Source: Clostridia bacterium (GTDB lineage Bacteria; Bacillota_A; Clostridia; Oscillospirales; Acutalibacteraceae). Taken from it: a stretch of 8,297 nucleotides of DNA. The notes below the pieces were generated by a model. It had not been told where the DNA came from, did not search any database, and worked only from the letters and a program-made list of their open reading frames with translations. Made by a program: the position numbers and the translations under genes. Numbering within the stretch: position 1 is the stretch's first letter; every line of letters starts with the position of its first letter. The stretch lies in assembly GCA_017547865.1 (NCBI GenBank), contig JAFYOA010000016.1, positions 1-8,297 on the forward strand, read 5' to 3'. Of the stretch, positions 1 to 5,654 are shown piece by piece.

Positions 1-458
1 ATGTGACAGCCCTGCTGGGCATGATTCCGTTCATCATCCTTGCGCTGATCCTGGCGTTTACCGCGGAGCGGCAGATGACATCCGCGGGGACGCTGCCCAG
101 CTGGGCAAGCGCGATGACCAAGCGCAGCGAAATCGGCAACGCGCTGGTTTCCTATACGCAGGCTGACCCGATTTCGTCAACGGACATCATCCGGATGATC
201 GTGCGCGTGATCATCATGCCGTTCATCAGCATGGTCGGAGCCTCCAACAAGGACCTGATGCTGACCGTGGAGCGGATCAGCCCGCTGATCCTGCTGCTGC
301 CGGTGATCGCCTACGGCACGGGCTTCCTGAACGGGAAGAACATCCGGACGAAGATCCATACCCAGATCGAGGAAAACAAGAAGATCCGGAGACGGCGGGA
401 AAACAAGGCCCGGCGCGCCCGGAGGAACGCGGCGCGGCAGCCGGAACAGCTGAACTGA
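1..458 (+). CDS. Hypothetical membrane protein, 5'-truncated
   Basis: I do not recognise this protein. The frame is open to the left edge and the first visible residues already form a hydrophobic segment, so the true start probably lies outside the window; the GTG at position 3 is only the first possible start codon seen. In the visible 151 residues there are two likely membrane segments (about residues 3-21 and 92-110), a moderately hydrophobic stretch around 64-80 (IRMIVRVIIMPFISMVG), and a very basic Arg/Lys-rich tail from about residue 115 to the end, which would be expected on the cytoplasmic side. It stops 12 bp before rsmD and so probably shares its transcript. Arginine is almost all CGG or CGC, matching rsmD and coaD. 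A transporter or export-related membrane subunit is possible, but nothing here proves a function. Confidence 0.6.
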   Translation, partial: VTALLGMIPFIILALILAFTAERQMTSAGTLPSWASAMTKRSEIGNALVSYTQADPISSTDIIRMIVRVIIMPFISMVGASNKDLMLTVERISPLILLLPVIAYGTGFLNGKNIRTKIHTQIEENKKIRRRRENKARRARRNAARQPEQLN

Positions 459-470
459 CGGGAGCGGAAA

Positions 471-1049
471 ATGCGGATTATCGCGGGAACCGCCCGCGGG
501 CGGAAAATCGAGGCGCCGGAAGGGAAGAACACCCGCCCGACGCTTGACAGGGTCCGGGAAAACCTGTTTAATATTCTGCAGATGAACATCCGGGACAGCC
601 GGGTGCTGGATCTTTTTGCCGGGAGCGGCGCACTGAGCATCGAGGCACTGAGCCGCGGCGCGGAAAGCGCGACGCTGGTGGATTCGGACCGGAACGCCAG
701 CCGGATACAGAAGAAAAACCTGGAAGCCCTGGGCTTCGCGGACCGGGCGGAAGTGCTGCTGCGCGACTGGAAACAGGCCGCCGCGGACCTGGCCCGGGAA
801 GGCCGAAGGTATGACCTGGTATTCCTGGATCCGCCGTACCGGATGACCGACCTTCACGAGGTTTTCACAGCCGTCGGACAGCTGCTGGCGGAAGACGGGC
901 TGGTGATCCTGGAGCATGAGGCAAAAGCTGCCGTGACAGCCGGCGAAGGATATGAAGTAACCGACCGGCGGCAGTGGGGATACTGCGGCGTGACGTTTTA
1001 CCGCCTCCGGAAGGACGGCGGGACCGACGCGGAAGGAGAAGAAAAATGA
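471..1049 (+). CDS. rsmD: 16S rRNA (guanine(966)-N2)-methyltransferase RsmD
   Basis: RsmD transfers a methyl group from S-adenosylmethionine to N2 of G966 in 16S rRNA during assembly of the small ribosomal subunit. The 192-residue product has the usual family length. Its N-terminus (MRIIAGTARGRKI, then TRPTLDRVRENLFNIL at residues 21-36) is the family hallmark. The SAM-binding motif I is DLFAGSGALSIE at 47-58, an acidic residue that should contact the SAM ribose follows at D71/D73, and the catalytic motif IV is DPPY at 120-123. A GGAG-like ribosome binding site lies a few bases upstream of the ATG. The stop codon overlaps the coaD start (ATGA), so the two are probably translationally coupled. 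The rsmD-coaD pairing is common in Bacillota. Codon use is strongly biased to CGG, CCG and GCG. Confidence 0.95.
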   Translation: MRIIAGTARGRKIEAPEGKNTRPTLDRVRENLFNILQMNIRDSRVLDLFAGSGALSIEALSRGAESATLVDSDRNASRIQKKNLEALGFADRAEVLLRDWKQAAADLAREGRRYDLVFLDPPYRMTDLHEVFTAVGQLLAEDGLVILEHEAKAAVTAGEGYEVTDRRQWGYCGVTFYRLRKDGGTDAEGEEK

Positions 1050-1525
1050 AAGGCGTATTTCCGGGATCCTTTGACCCGCCGACCCGCGGACACCTGGACC
1101 TGATCCGCCGGGCCGCCTCCGTGATGGAGCATGTGACGGTGACCGTGATGGTGAACATCGCCAAGGCCGGCACGGTTCCGTTTGACGAACGGGCACGGAT
1201 GCTGGAAAAGGCGTGCCGGGACCTCCCGAACGTGACGGTGGACAAATGGAGCGGACTGCTGGCCGACTACATGAAGCAGCAGGAGCCCGGCACCGCCGTG
1301 ATCCGCGGCGTGCGCAGCGTTGCCGAATTCGAGCAGGAACGCGCGGCGGCGGCCGTGAACCGGGAGCTGTGCCCGGGGCTGGAAACGATCCTGATGTTTG
1401 CCGGGGACGGGATGGACAATGTGTCTTCCTCCACGGTGCGGGAAATCGCCGCGTTCGGCGGGGACTACAGTTTCCTGATTCCAAAGAAGATCGCAAAGGA
1501 TATCGACAAATACCTGAAGAAATAA
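1046..1525 (+). CDS. coaD: Phosphopantetheine adenylyltransferase CoaD
   Basis: CoaD joins 4'-phosphopantetheine and ATP to give dephospho-CoA and pyrophosphate, the penultimate step of coenzyme A synthesis, in the cytosol. The ATG at 1046 is chosen because it gives MKGVFPGSFDPPTRGH, the exact family N-terminus, and a 159-residue protein of normal length; an upstream in-frame start at 974 would add residues encoded inside rsmD. Visible motifs are the nucleotidyltransferase signature GSFDPPTRGH (7-16, with the catalytic His16), a lysine at 40 in the pantetheine-side loop, RGVRSVAEFEQE (88-99) and VSSSTVREIA (126-135). The segment before the SSS motif (AGDGMDNV, 119-126) differs from the usual aromatic and serine-rich version while keeping the same length. 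The gene overlaps rsmD by 4 bp. Confidence 0.95.
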   Translation: MKGVFPGSFDPPTRGHLDLIRRAASVMEHVTVTVMVNIAKAGTVPFDERARMLEKACRDLPNVTVDKWSGLLADYMKQQEPGTAVIRGVRSVAEFEQERAAAAVNRELCPGLETILMFAGDGMDNVSSSTVREIAAFGGDYSFLIPKKIAKDIDKYLKK

Positions 1526-1548
1526 TCAATTGCCTGAAGCGGCGGACG

Positions 1549-1556
1549 AGGAGGAG
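1549..1556 (+). promoter_or_regulatory. Ribosome binding site deciding the coiled-coil protein start
   Basis: An AGGAGGAG run lies 6 bases before the ATG at 1563. It favours that start over an in-frame TTG at 1530, which has no comparable site and sits only 5 bases after the coaD stop codon. Confidence 0.75.
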
Positions 1557-1562
1557 ATCATC

Positions 1563-2201
1563 ATGGCGGGAGACATCAACAGCGCGGAACTCTGCCTGAA
1601 AGCGGTCAGCATACTGCAGGAGGAGCTGAGGAATGCCCGGAAGACCCTGATCAACAGCGAAACGTGCGTGGTAAACCGGAGCACGATGACGGCCCAGCTG
1701 GAATACCTGCGGGACAACATTCCGGATACGGTGGACAAGGCCGCGGAAATCGTGAAGAACGAAGAGCAGATCCGCATGGAGGCGGAGCGCATCCGCAAGG
1801 ATACCCTGGCCAGCGCACAGGCACAGGCGCAGGGCATGGTGGATGAAGCGAGCGCCAAGGCCAGCCAGATGATGGACCAGGCCGTGCAGGAAGCGAACGC
1901 CCGCATGGACCAGGCCGTGAACCAGGCGAACGCCACCGTGGAAAACGCGAAGGCCGAAGCGGCCCGCATCATCGCGGACGCCCAGAAGAAGGCCGACGAG
2001 CTGGTGGAGGAGGAGAGCATCGTCCGCCGGGCCCGCGTGGAAAGCGAGGAACTGCGGGAAAGCGCGCGCCAGGAGGCCGCGAACCTGCACAAGAATACGC
2101 TGAACTACATCGACTCGCTGCTGGCGGAAACCGACCGGAAGATGAGCGAACTGATCAACAATATCCGGCTGGAGCGCAACGAGATCCAGAACCGCCGGTA
2201 A
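1563..2201 (+). CDS. Hendecad-repeat coiled-coil protein (annotated as ATPase-like in relatives)
   Basis: This is a 212-residue, highly charged protein with no membrane segment and no catalytic motif that I can see. Residues 1-60 include a Leu-rich helix (ILQEELRNARKTLI). From residue 81 to about 168 the chain falls into eleven-residue units without gaps: TLASAQAQAQG, MVDEASAKASQ, MMDQAVQEANA, RMDQAVNQANA, TVENAKAEAAR, IIADAQKKADE, then two weaker units. Such hendecads form right-handed or straightened coiled coils, as in the b/E/H peripheral-stalk subunits of F- and A/V-type ATPases, which is probably why proteins like this are often labelled ATPase. A DivIVA-like scaffold role is equally possible. 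It follows coaD by 37 bp and is the last gene of the left block. Presence of a long coiled coil is seen; any function is unproven. Confidence 0.8.
   Translation: MAGDINSAELCLKAVSILQEELRNARKTLINSETCVVNRSTMTAQLEYLRDNIPDTVDKAAEIVKNEEQIRMEAERIRKDTLASAQAQAQGMVDEASAKASQMMDQAVQEANARMDQAVNQANATVENAKAEAARIIADAQKKADELVEEESIVRRARVESEELRESARQEAANLHKNTLNYIDSLLAETDRKMSELINNIRLERNEIQNRR
1869..1934 (+). repeat. Two 33-bp tandem units inside the coiled-coil gene
   Basis: Bases 1869-1901 and 1902-1934 encode two adjacent eleven-residue units, MMDQAVQEANA and RMDQAVNQANA. They share the 15-base string ATGGACCAGGCCGTG and the ending GCGAACGCC. The close DNA match suggests a fairly recent duplication of one hendecad unit. 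Confidence 0.7.
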
Positions 2202-2242
2202 GCCTGCCGGAAGGTTTTGTGCAAAATGAACAAAGAGAGAGA

Positions 2243-2279
2243 GGAATGCTTGTGAAAACGGGCAATTCCTTTTTCTTTT
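2243..2279 (+). terminator. Rho-independent terminator of the left operon
   Basis: The arm GGAATGCTTG (2243-2252) pairs with CGGGC-A-ATTCC (2259-2269), giving ten pairs with two G-U pairs and one bulged A around a six-base loop. TTTTTCTTTT (2270-2279) follows directly. A weaker hairpin around the stop codon (AACC and CCGG arms, 2190-2216), followed by TTTTG, may help. Together they separate the left operon from ugpC. Confidence 0.7.
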
Positions 2280-2288
2280 GACTTTGCA

Positions 2289-2294
2289 TATAAT
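2289..2294 (+). promoter_or_regulatory. Candidate -10 box upstream of ugpC
   Basis: A perfect TATAAT lies 52 bases before the ugpC ATG. No good -35 box sits 16-18 bp upstream: the place is taken by the terminator stem and T tract (TTCCTT). The nearby TTGACT at 2278-2283 is only 5 bp away, too close to act as its -35. A promoter is expected here because a terminator precedes ugpC, but its exact form is uncertain. Confidence 0.45.
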
Positions 2295-2346
2295 AATGGC
2301 AGAAACGGAGACAGAGCGCTCCGAATAATTACAGGAGGACTTCAAA

Positions 2347-3459
2347 ATGGCAAGTGTATCCCTTCAGCACATCTACAAGGTATATACCGGCAACGTGACC
2401 GCCGTCAGCGACTTCACGCTGGACATCGAAGACAAAGAGTTTATCGTTCTGGTCGGACCTTCCGGCTGCGGTAAGTCCACCACCCTGCGCATGGTCGCCG
2501 GCCTGGAAGAAATTTCCGACGGCGAACTGTATATCGGCGACAAGCTGGTTAACGACGTCGCTCCCAAGGACCGCGACATCGCCATGGTTTTCCAGAACTA
2601 TGCTCTGTATCCCCATATGACGGTTTTTGACAACATGGCCTTTGGTCTGAAGCTGCGCAAGGTTGCTAAGGACGAAATCAAGCGCCGCGTCGACGAAGCT
2701 GCCCGTATCCTCGATATCACCCACCTGCTCGACAGAAAGCCTGCCGCTCTGTCCGGTGGTCAGCGTCAGCGTGTTGCCCTGGGCCGTGCCATCGTGCGTA
2801 ACCCCAAGGTCTTCCTGCTCGACGAACCGCTCTCCAACCTGGACGCCAAGCTGCGTGCCCAGATGCGTACCGAGCTCACCAAGCTGCATAAGAAACTCGG
2901 CACCACCTTTATCTATGTTACCCACGACCAGACCGAAGCTATGACCATGGGCGACCGCATCGTGGTTATGAAGGACGGCTTCATTCAGCAGGTCGATACT
3001 CCCCAGAACCTGTACGAACTGCCCTGCAACGAGTTCGTTGCCGGCTTCATGGGTTCTCCTCAGATGAACTTCATCGACTGCGTCATCGGCCAGCAGGGTA
3101 AGGACTACACCATCAAGTTTGGTCCCTACGAATACAAGATTCCTGCCAACAAGACCGAAGGCACCGAAATCGCCAAGTTCGTTGGTAAGGACGCTGTGTT
3201 CGGCATCCGTCCCGAAGACGTGCACGACGAACCCGACTTCATGGCCAAGGTTAACGACGGCTTTGCCGAGTGCCATGTTGACGTTACCGAACTGATGGGC
3301 GCTGAGACCTATCTGTATCTGGAGTGCGAAGGCAACAACGTTACCGCCCGTGTGGAACCCACCTCCACCGCTAAGGCCGGCGACCAGCAGAAGATCGCTT
3401 TCGACCTGAACAAGATGCACCTGTTCGACAAGGAAACCGAGAAGACCATCCTCAACTAA
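2347..3459 (+). CDS. ugpC: UgpC/MsmK-type ABC transporter ATP-binding protein for carbohydrate import
   Basis: This cytoplasmic ATPase powers uptake of sugars or glycerol-3-phosphate by CUT1-family ABC importers. The 370 residues carry the full set of motifs: Walker A GPSGCGKST (37-45), Q-loop Gln83 in FQNYALYPHM, signature LSGGQRQRVALGRA (135-148), Walker B VFLLDEPLSNLD (155-166) and switch His193 in VTHDQ. The C-terminal 130 residues form the MalK/TOBE-type regulatory domain, with FGIRPEDVH near residue 290. A strong AGGAGG site at 2333-2338 sets the ATG. No permease or sugar-binding protein gene is beside it, and it is bounded by terminators on both sides. This fits the known shared ATPases (MsmX of Bacillus subtilis, MsmK of streptococci) that serve several importers. 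The substrate cannot be read from the sequence; the ugpC name is a family label. Codon use (CGT, GGT, GTT, AAG) suggests high expression and differs sharply from the genes to its left. Confidence 0.93.
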   Translation: MASVSLQHIYKVYTGNVTAVSDFTLDIEDKEFIVLVGPSGCGKSTTLRMVAGLEEISDGELYIGDKLVNDVAPKDRDIAMVFQNYALYPHMTVFDNMAFGLKLRKVAKDEIKRRVDEAARILDITHLLDRKPAALSGGQRQRVALGRAIVRNPKVFLLDEPLSNLDAKLRAQMRTELTKLHKKLGTTFIYVTHDQTEAMTMGDRIVVMKDGFIQQVDTPQNLYELPCNEFVAGFMGSPQMNFIDCVIGQQGKDYTIKFGPYEYKIPANKTEGTEIAKFVGKDAVFGIRPEDVHDEPDFMAKVNDGFAECHVDVTELMGAETYLYLECEGNNVTARVEPTSTAKAGDQQKIAFDLNKMHLFDKETEKTILN

Positions 3460-3473
3460 GTTGTTTTTTCGGC

Positions 3474-3527
3474 GAAATATTTAACCGATATTTCACGGCG
3501 GCCTCCCTTTTTAGGGAGGCCGTTTTT
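3474..3527 (+). terminator. Tandem-hairpin terminator of ugpC
   Basis: Two hairpins follow the stop codon. The first pairs GAAATAT (3474-3480) with ATATTTC (3488-3494). The second is a perfect 10-bp stem, CGGCCTCCCT (3499-3508) with AGGGAGGCCG (3513-3522), around a TTTT loop, and ends in TTTTT. The second is a textbook intrinsic terminator. Confidence 0.93.
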
Positions 3528-3574
3528 GTGTTTGTGCCCAATTTAAGGGGATTTTTAGAGGAAAAGTTTTGAAA

Positions 3575-3601
3575 AACCAAAATTTTCTTGAAAATATGGT
3601 T
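3575..3601. promoter_or_regulatory. Imperfect palindrome, possible operator of the CdaR/PucR-like regulator
   Basis: ATTTTC-TT-GAAAAT (3582-3595) is a perfect inverted repeat, flanked by AACC (3575-3578) and GGTT (3598-3601). Its right end touches the candidate -35 box, TTGAAA at 3600-3605. TTGAAA also occurs at 3569-3574 and 3588-3593. A self-regulating binding site is a reasonable guess, but AT-rich DNA throws up such symmetry by chance. Confidence 0.35.
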
Positions 3602-3628
3602 GAAATTTTGCTTACAATTTTGTACAAT
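3600..3628 (+). promoter_or_regulatory. Candidate sigma-A promoter of the CdaR/PucR-like regulator
   Basis: TTGAAA (3600-3605) and TACAAT (3623-3628) are separated by exactly 17 bp, about 100 bases before the start codon. A second possible -10 (TATAAT, 3645-3650) has only TTGTAC 19 bp upstream and is less likely. Confidence 0.6.
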
Positions 3629-3728
3629 ATGATTTAAACAGGAGTATAATTTCCGTTCGATGGCGAGCCGCCGCGCACCGTTCGTTTTTGTGTATATCCT
3701 TTTGGCGGAGAATAGAGAGGGGTTTATC

Positions 3729-4814
3729 ATGTCAAACAGATTATTTCAGACCGTGATCCACCAGATGCGTCAGTCCATTGACCGTACCATCGGTGTGGTG
3801 GATGAGTCTTCTGTGATCATCGCCTGCAGCGAGCTGGGCAAAATCGGTGAGGTTATTGAAGATCTTTCTGCCGACAGTCTCACTCCTTCTTCTTCCGTTG
3901 TGGTGGATGGCTACACGTACGAAGCCATCGGTGCTCATCCCAAGCCGGAGTATGCCGTGTTTGTTTCCGGTGCCGATGAAGATGCTGCCCGCTATACGGG
4001 TCTGCTGGCTGTTTCTCTCAGCTGTGTTAAGCAGTATTATGATGAAAAGTACGACCGCAGCAATTTTATCAAGAACGTGATTCTGGATAACATTCTGCCC
4101 GGCGATATTTATCTTAAGTCCCGCGAACTGCACTTCAGCTCTGATGTGAGCCGCGTGTGCATGCTCATCAAGATCACCAACAAGACGGATGTTTCCGCTT
4201 ACGATGTGATTCAGCAGCTGTTCCCGGATAAGTCCAAAGACTTTATCATCAACATCAACGAAACCGATATTGCCCTGGTGAAGGAAATCCGCGCCGGTAT
4301 TGACGAGCGCGACCTGGATAAGCTGGCCGGTTCCATTGTGGATACCCTCTCCAGCGAGTTCTACACCCACTGTGTGGTTGGCATCGGTACCATTGTGGAT
4401 AACATCAAGGATCTGGCCCGTTCCTTTAAGGAAGCCCAGGTCGCCCTGGAAGTGGGCAAGGTATTTGATACCGAAAAGACCATCGTCAGCTACAACAATC
4501 TGGGCATTGCCCGTCTGATTTATCAGCTGCCCACCACCCTGTGCGAGATGTTCCTGCGCGAAGTGTTCAAGCGCGGTTCCATTGAATCTCTGGATCAGGA
4601 AACTCTGTTCACCATTCAGAAGTTCTTTGAAAACAACCTGAACGTTTCCGAAACCTCCCGCAAGCTGTTCGTGCACCGCAACACCCTGGTGTACCGCCTG
4701 GAGAAGATCAAGAAGATCACCGGGCTGGATCTGCGCGAATTCGAAGACGCCATCGTGTTTAAGGTGGCCTTGATGGTCAAGAAGTATCTTTCCAGCAACC
4801 CCATGAAGTTCTGA
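3729..4814 (+). CDS. CdaR/PucR-family transcriptional regulator
   Basis: A 361-residue, probably DNA-binding protein. The last 60 residues hold the PucR-type C-terminal helix-turn-helix: a helix leading to NNLNVSETSRKLFVHRNTL (302-320), then VYRLEKIKKITGLDL (321-335), the pattern of CdaR, PucR and similar activators of sugar-acid, purine or amino-acid genes. The middle part (about 110-250), with GIGTIVDNIKDLARSFKEA at 218-236, matches the degenerate GGDEF-like domain of CdaR proteins. The N-terminal 100 residues may sense a ligand but I do not recognise their fold, and no membrane segment is seen. The ATG at 3729 is chosen because a GAGGGG site lies 6 bases upstream and the protein then starts like a cytosolic regulator; an ATG at 3660 would add 23 unlikely residues. 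It sits between ugpC and ftsE with its own promoter and terminator. Its targets are unknown; carbohydrate uptake is suggested only by the neighbour. Confidence 0.85.
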   Translation: MSNRLFQTVIHQMRQSIDRTIGVVDESSVIIACSELGKIGEVIEDLSADSLTPSSSVVVDGYTYEAIGAHPKPEYAVFVSGADEDAARYTGLLAVSLSCVKQYYDEKYDRSNFIKNVILDNILPGDIYLKSRELHFSSDVSRVCMLIKITNKTDVSAYDVIQQLFPDKSKDFIININETDIALVKEIRAGIDERDLDKLAGSIVDTLSSEFYTHCVVGIGTIVDNIKDLARSFKEAQVALEVGKVFDTEKTIVSYNNLGIARLIYQLPTTLCEMFLREVFKRGSIESLDQETLFTIQKFFENNLNVSETSRKLFVHRNTLVYRLEKIKKITGLDLREFEDAIVFKVALMVKKYLSSNPMKF

Positions 4815-4866
4815 TGCACGTGTAAACGGGCATGGGTGCACAGTTTGTGCGCATTTTGCAGTGAGC

Positions 4867-4909
4867 AAGCCTGTCGGGTCAATAATAACGATCCGACAGG
4901 TTTATTTTT
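4867..4909 (+). terminator. Terminator of the CdaR/PucR-like regulator
   Basis: CCTGTCGGGTC (4870-4880) pairs with GATCCGACAGG (4890-4900) over 11 bp, with one G-U pair and a nine-base AT-rich loop. The stem can extend outward through AAG and TTT. TTTATTTTT follows. Confidence 0.92.
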
Positions 4910-4941
4910 GAAATTGGCTCCCACACTATGGTGGGGGTGGC

Positions 4942-4949
4942 AAGGAGGT
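4942..4949 (+). promoter_or_regulatory. ftsE: Ribosome binding site deciding the ftsE start
   Basis: AAGGAGGT, a near-perfect anti-Shine-Dalgarno match, lies 5 bases before the ATG at 4955. It rules against the in-frame ATG at 4928, whose extra codons would contain this site. Confidence 0.85.
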
Positions 4950-4954
4950 TAACC

Positions 4955-5638
4955 ATGATCGAATTCAGAGACGTATCGAAGGTATATTCCAACGGTACCC
5001 GCGCTCTGCAGAATATGAATCTGCATGTTGAAAAAGGCGAATTCGTGTTTATTGTCGGCTCTTCCGGCGCCGGCAAAAGTACGTTTCTTAAATTGATTAC
5101 CTGTGAGGAAAAGCCTTCCTCCGGTCAGATCTTTATCAACGGTGAAGAGGTTTCGGGGGCCAAGCGTCGCCGTATTCCCTATATTCGCCGCCAGATGGGC
5201 ATGGTCTTCCAGGATTTCCGCCTGATCGACCACATGACCGTGTTTGACAACGTGGCTTTTGCTATGCGTGTTACCGGTGCTTCCCGTAAAGATATTAAAA
5301 AGCGTGTGCCCTATATTTTGGAACTGGTGGGGCTGGAAGGCAAAATGAAGCACAAGCCCACGGAACTTTCCGGCGGCGAGCGCCAGCGTGTGGGCCTGGC
5401 CCGCGCCCTGGTGAATAACCCTTCCATTATTATTGCGGATGAACCCACCGGCAATATCGACCCGGCGCTTTCCTTTGAAATCGTGGACCTGCTCAACGAG
5501 ATCAACCAGCGCGGCACCACCATTTTGATGGTGACCCACGAACATTCTCTGGTGAAGCACTTCGGCCGCCGTATCATTCAGATCCACAGTGGCCAGATCG
5601 TTGCCGATACCAACGATCCCCAGCAGCCGACGGTGTGA
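4955..5638 (+). CDS. ftsE: Cell division ATP-binding protein FtsE
   Basis: FtsE is the cytoplasmic ATPase of the FtsEX complex, which works at the divisome and, in Bacillota, passes a signal across the membrane to activate peptidoglycan hydrolases (CwlO in Bacillus, PcsB in streptococci). The 227-residue length is typical. Motifs are Walker A GSSGAGKST (35-43), a Q-loop in GMVFQDFRLI, signature LSGGERQRVGLARAL, Walker B IIIADEPTGNID and switch His in MVTHEH. The FtsE-typical opening (VSKVYSNGTRAL) separates it from LolD/MacB-type relatives. It is followed after 16 bp by ftsX, its membrane partner. No convincing promoter is seen in the short gap after the upstream terminator. Confidence 0.95.
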   Translation: MIEFRDVSKVYSNGTRALQNMNLHVEKGEFVFIVGSSGAGKSTFLKLITCEEKPSSGQIFINGEEVSGAKRRRIPYIRRQMGMVFQDFRLIDHMTVFDNVAFAMRVTGASRKDIKKRVPYILELVGLEGKMKHKPTELSGGERQRVGLARALVNNPSIIIADEPTGNIDPALSFEIVDLLNEINQRGTTILMVTHEHSLVKHFGRRIIQIHSGQIVADTNDPQQPTV

Positions 5639-5654
5639 GGAGGGAGCCTGCGAT

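Noticed and set aside
2278..2294. TTGACT and TATAAT read as a promoter pair upstream of ugpC
   Set aside because: The spacing is only 5 bp, far from the 16-18 bp needed, so at most one of the two boxes can be used.
177..2345. Open frame of 722 codons on the minus strand across rsmD, coaD and the coiled-coil gene
   Set aside because: It lies antisense to three well-supported genes. Its Arg/Pro/Leu-rich, low-complexity translation is what the GC-rich third positions of those genes produce on the other strand.
4901..4935. TTGAAA and TATGGT read as an ftsE promoter
   Set aside because: The spacing is 13 bp and the -10 match is poor; the CCCAC and GTGGG symmetry around it is short and probably chance.
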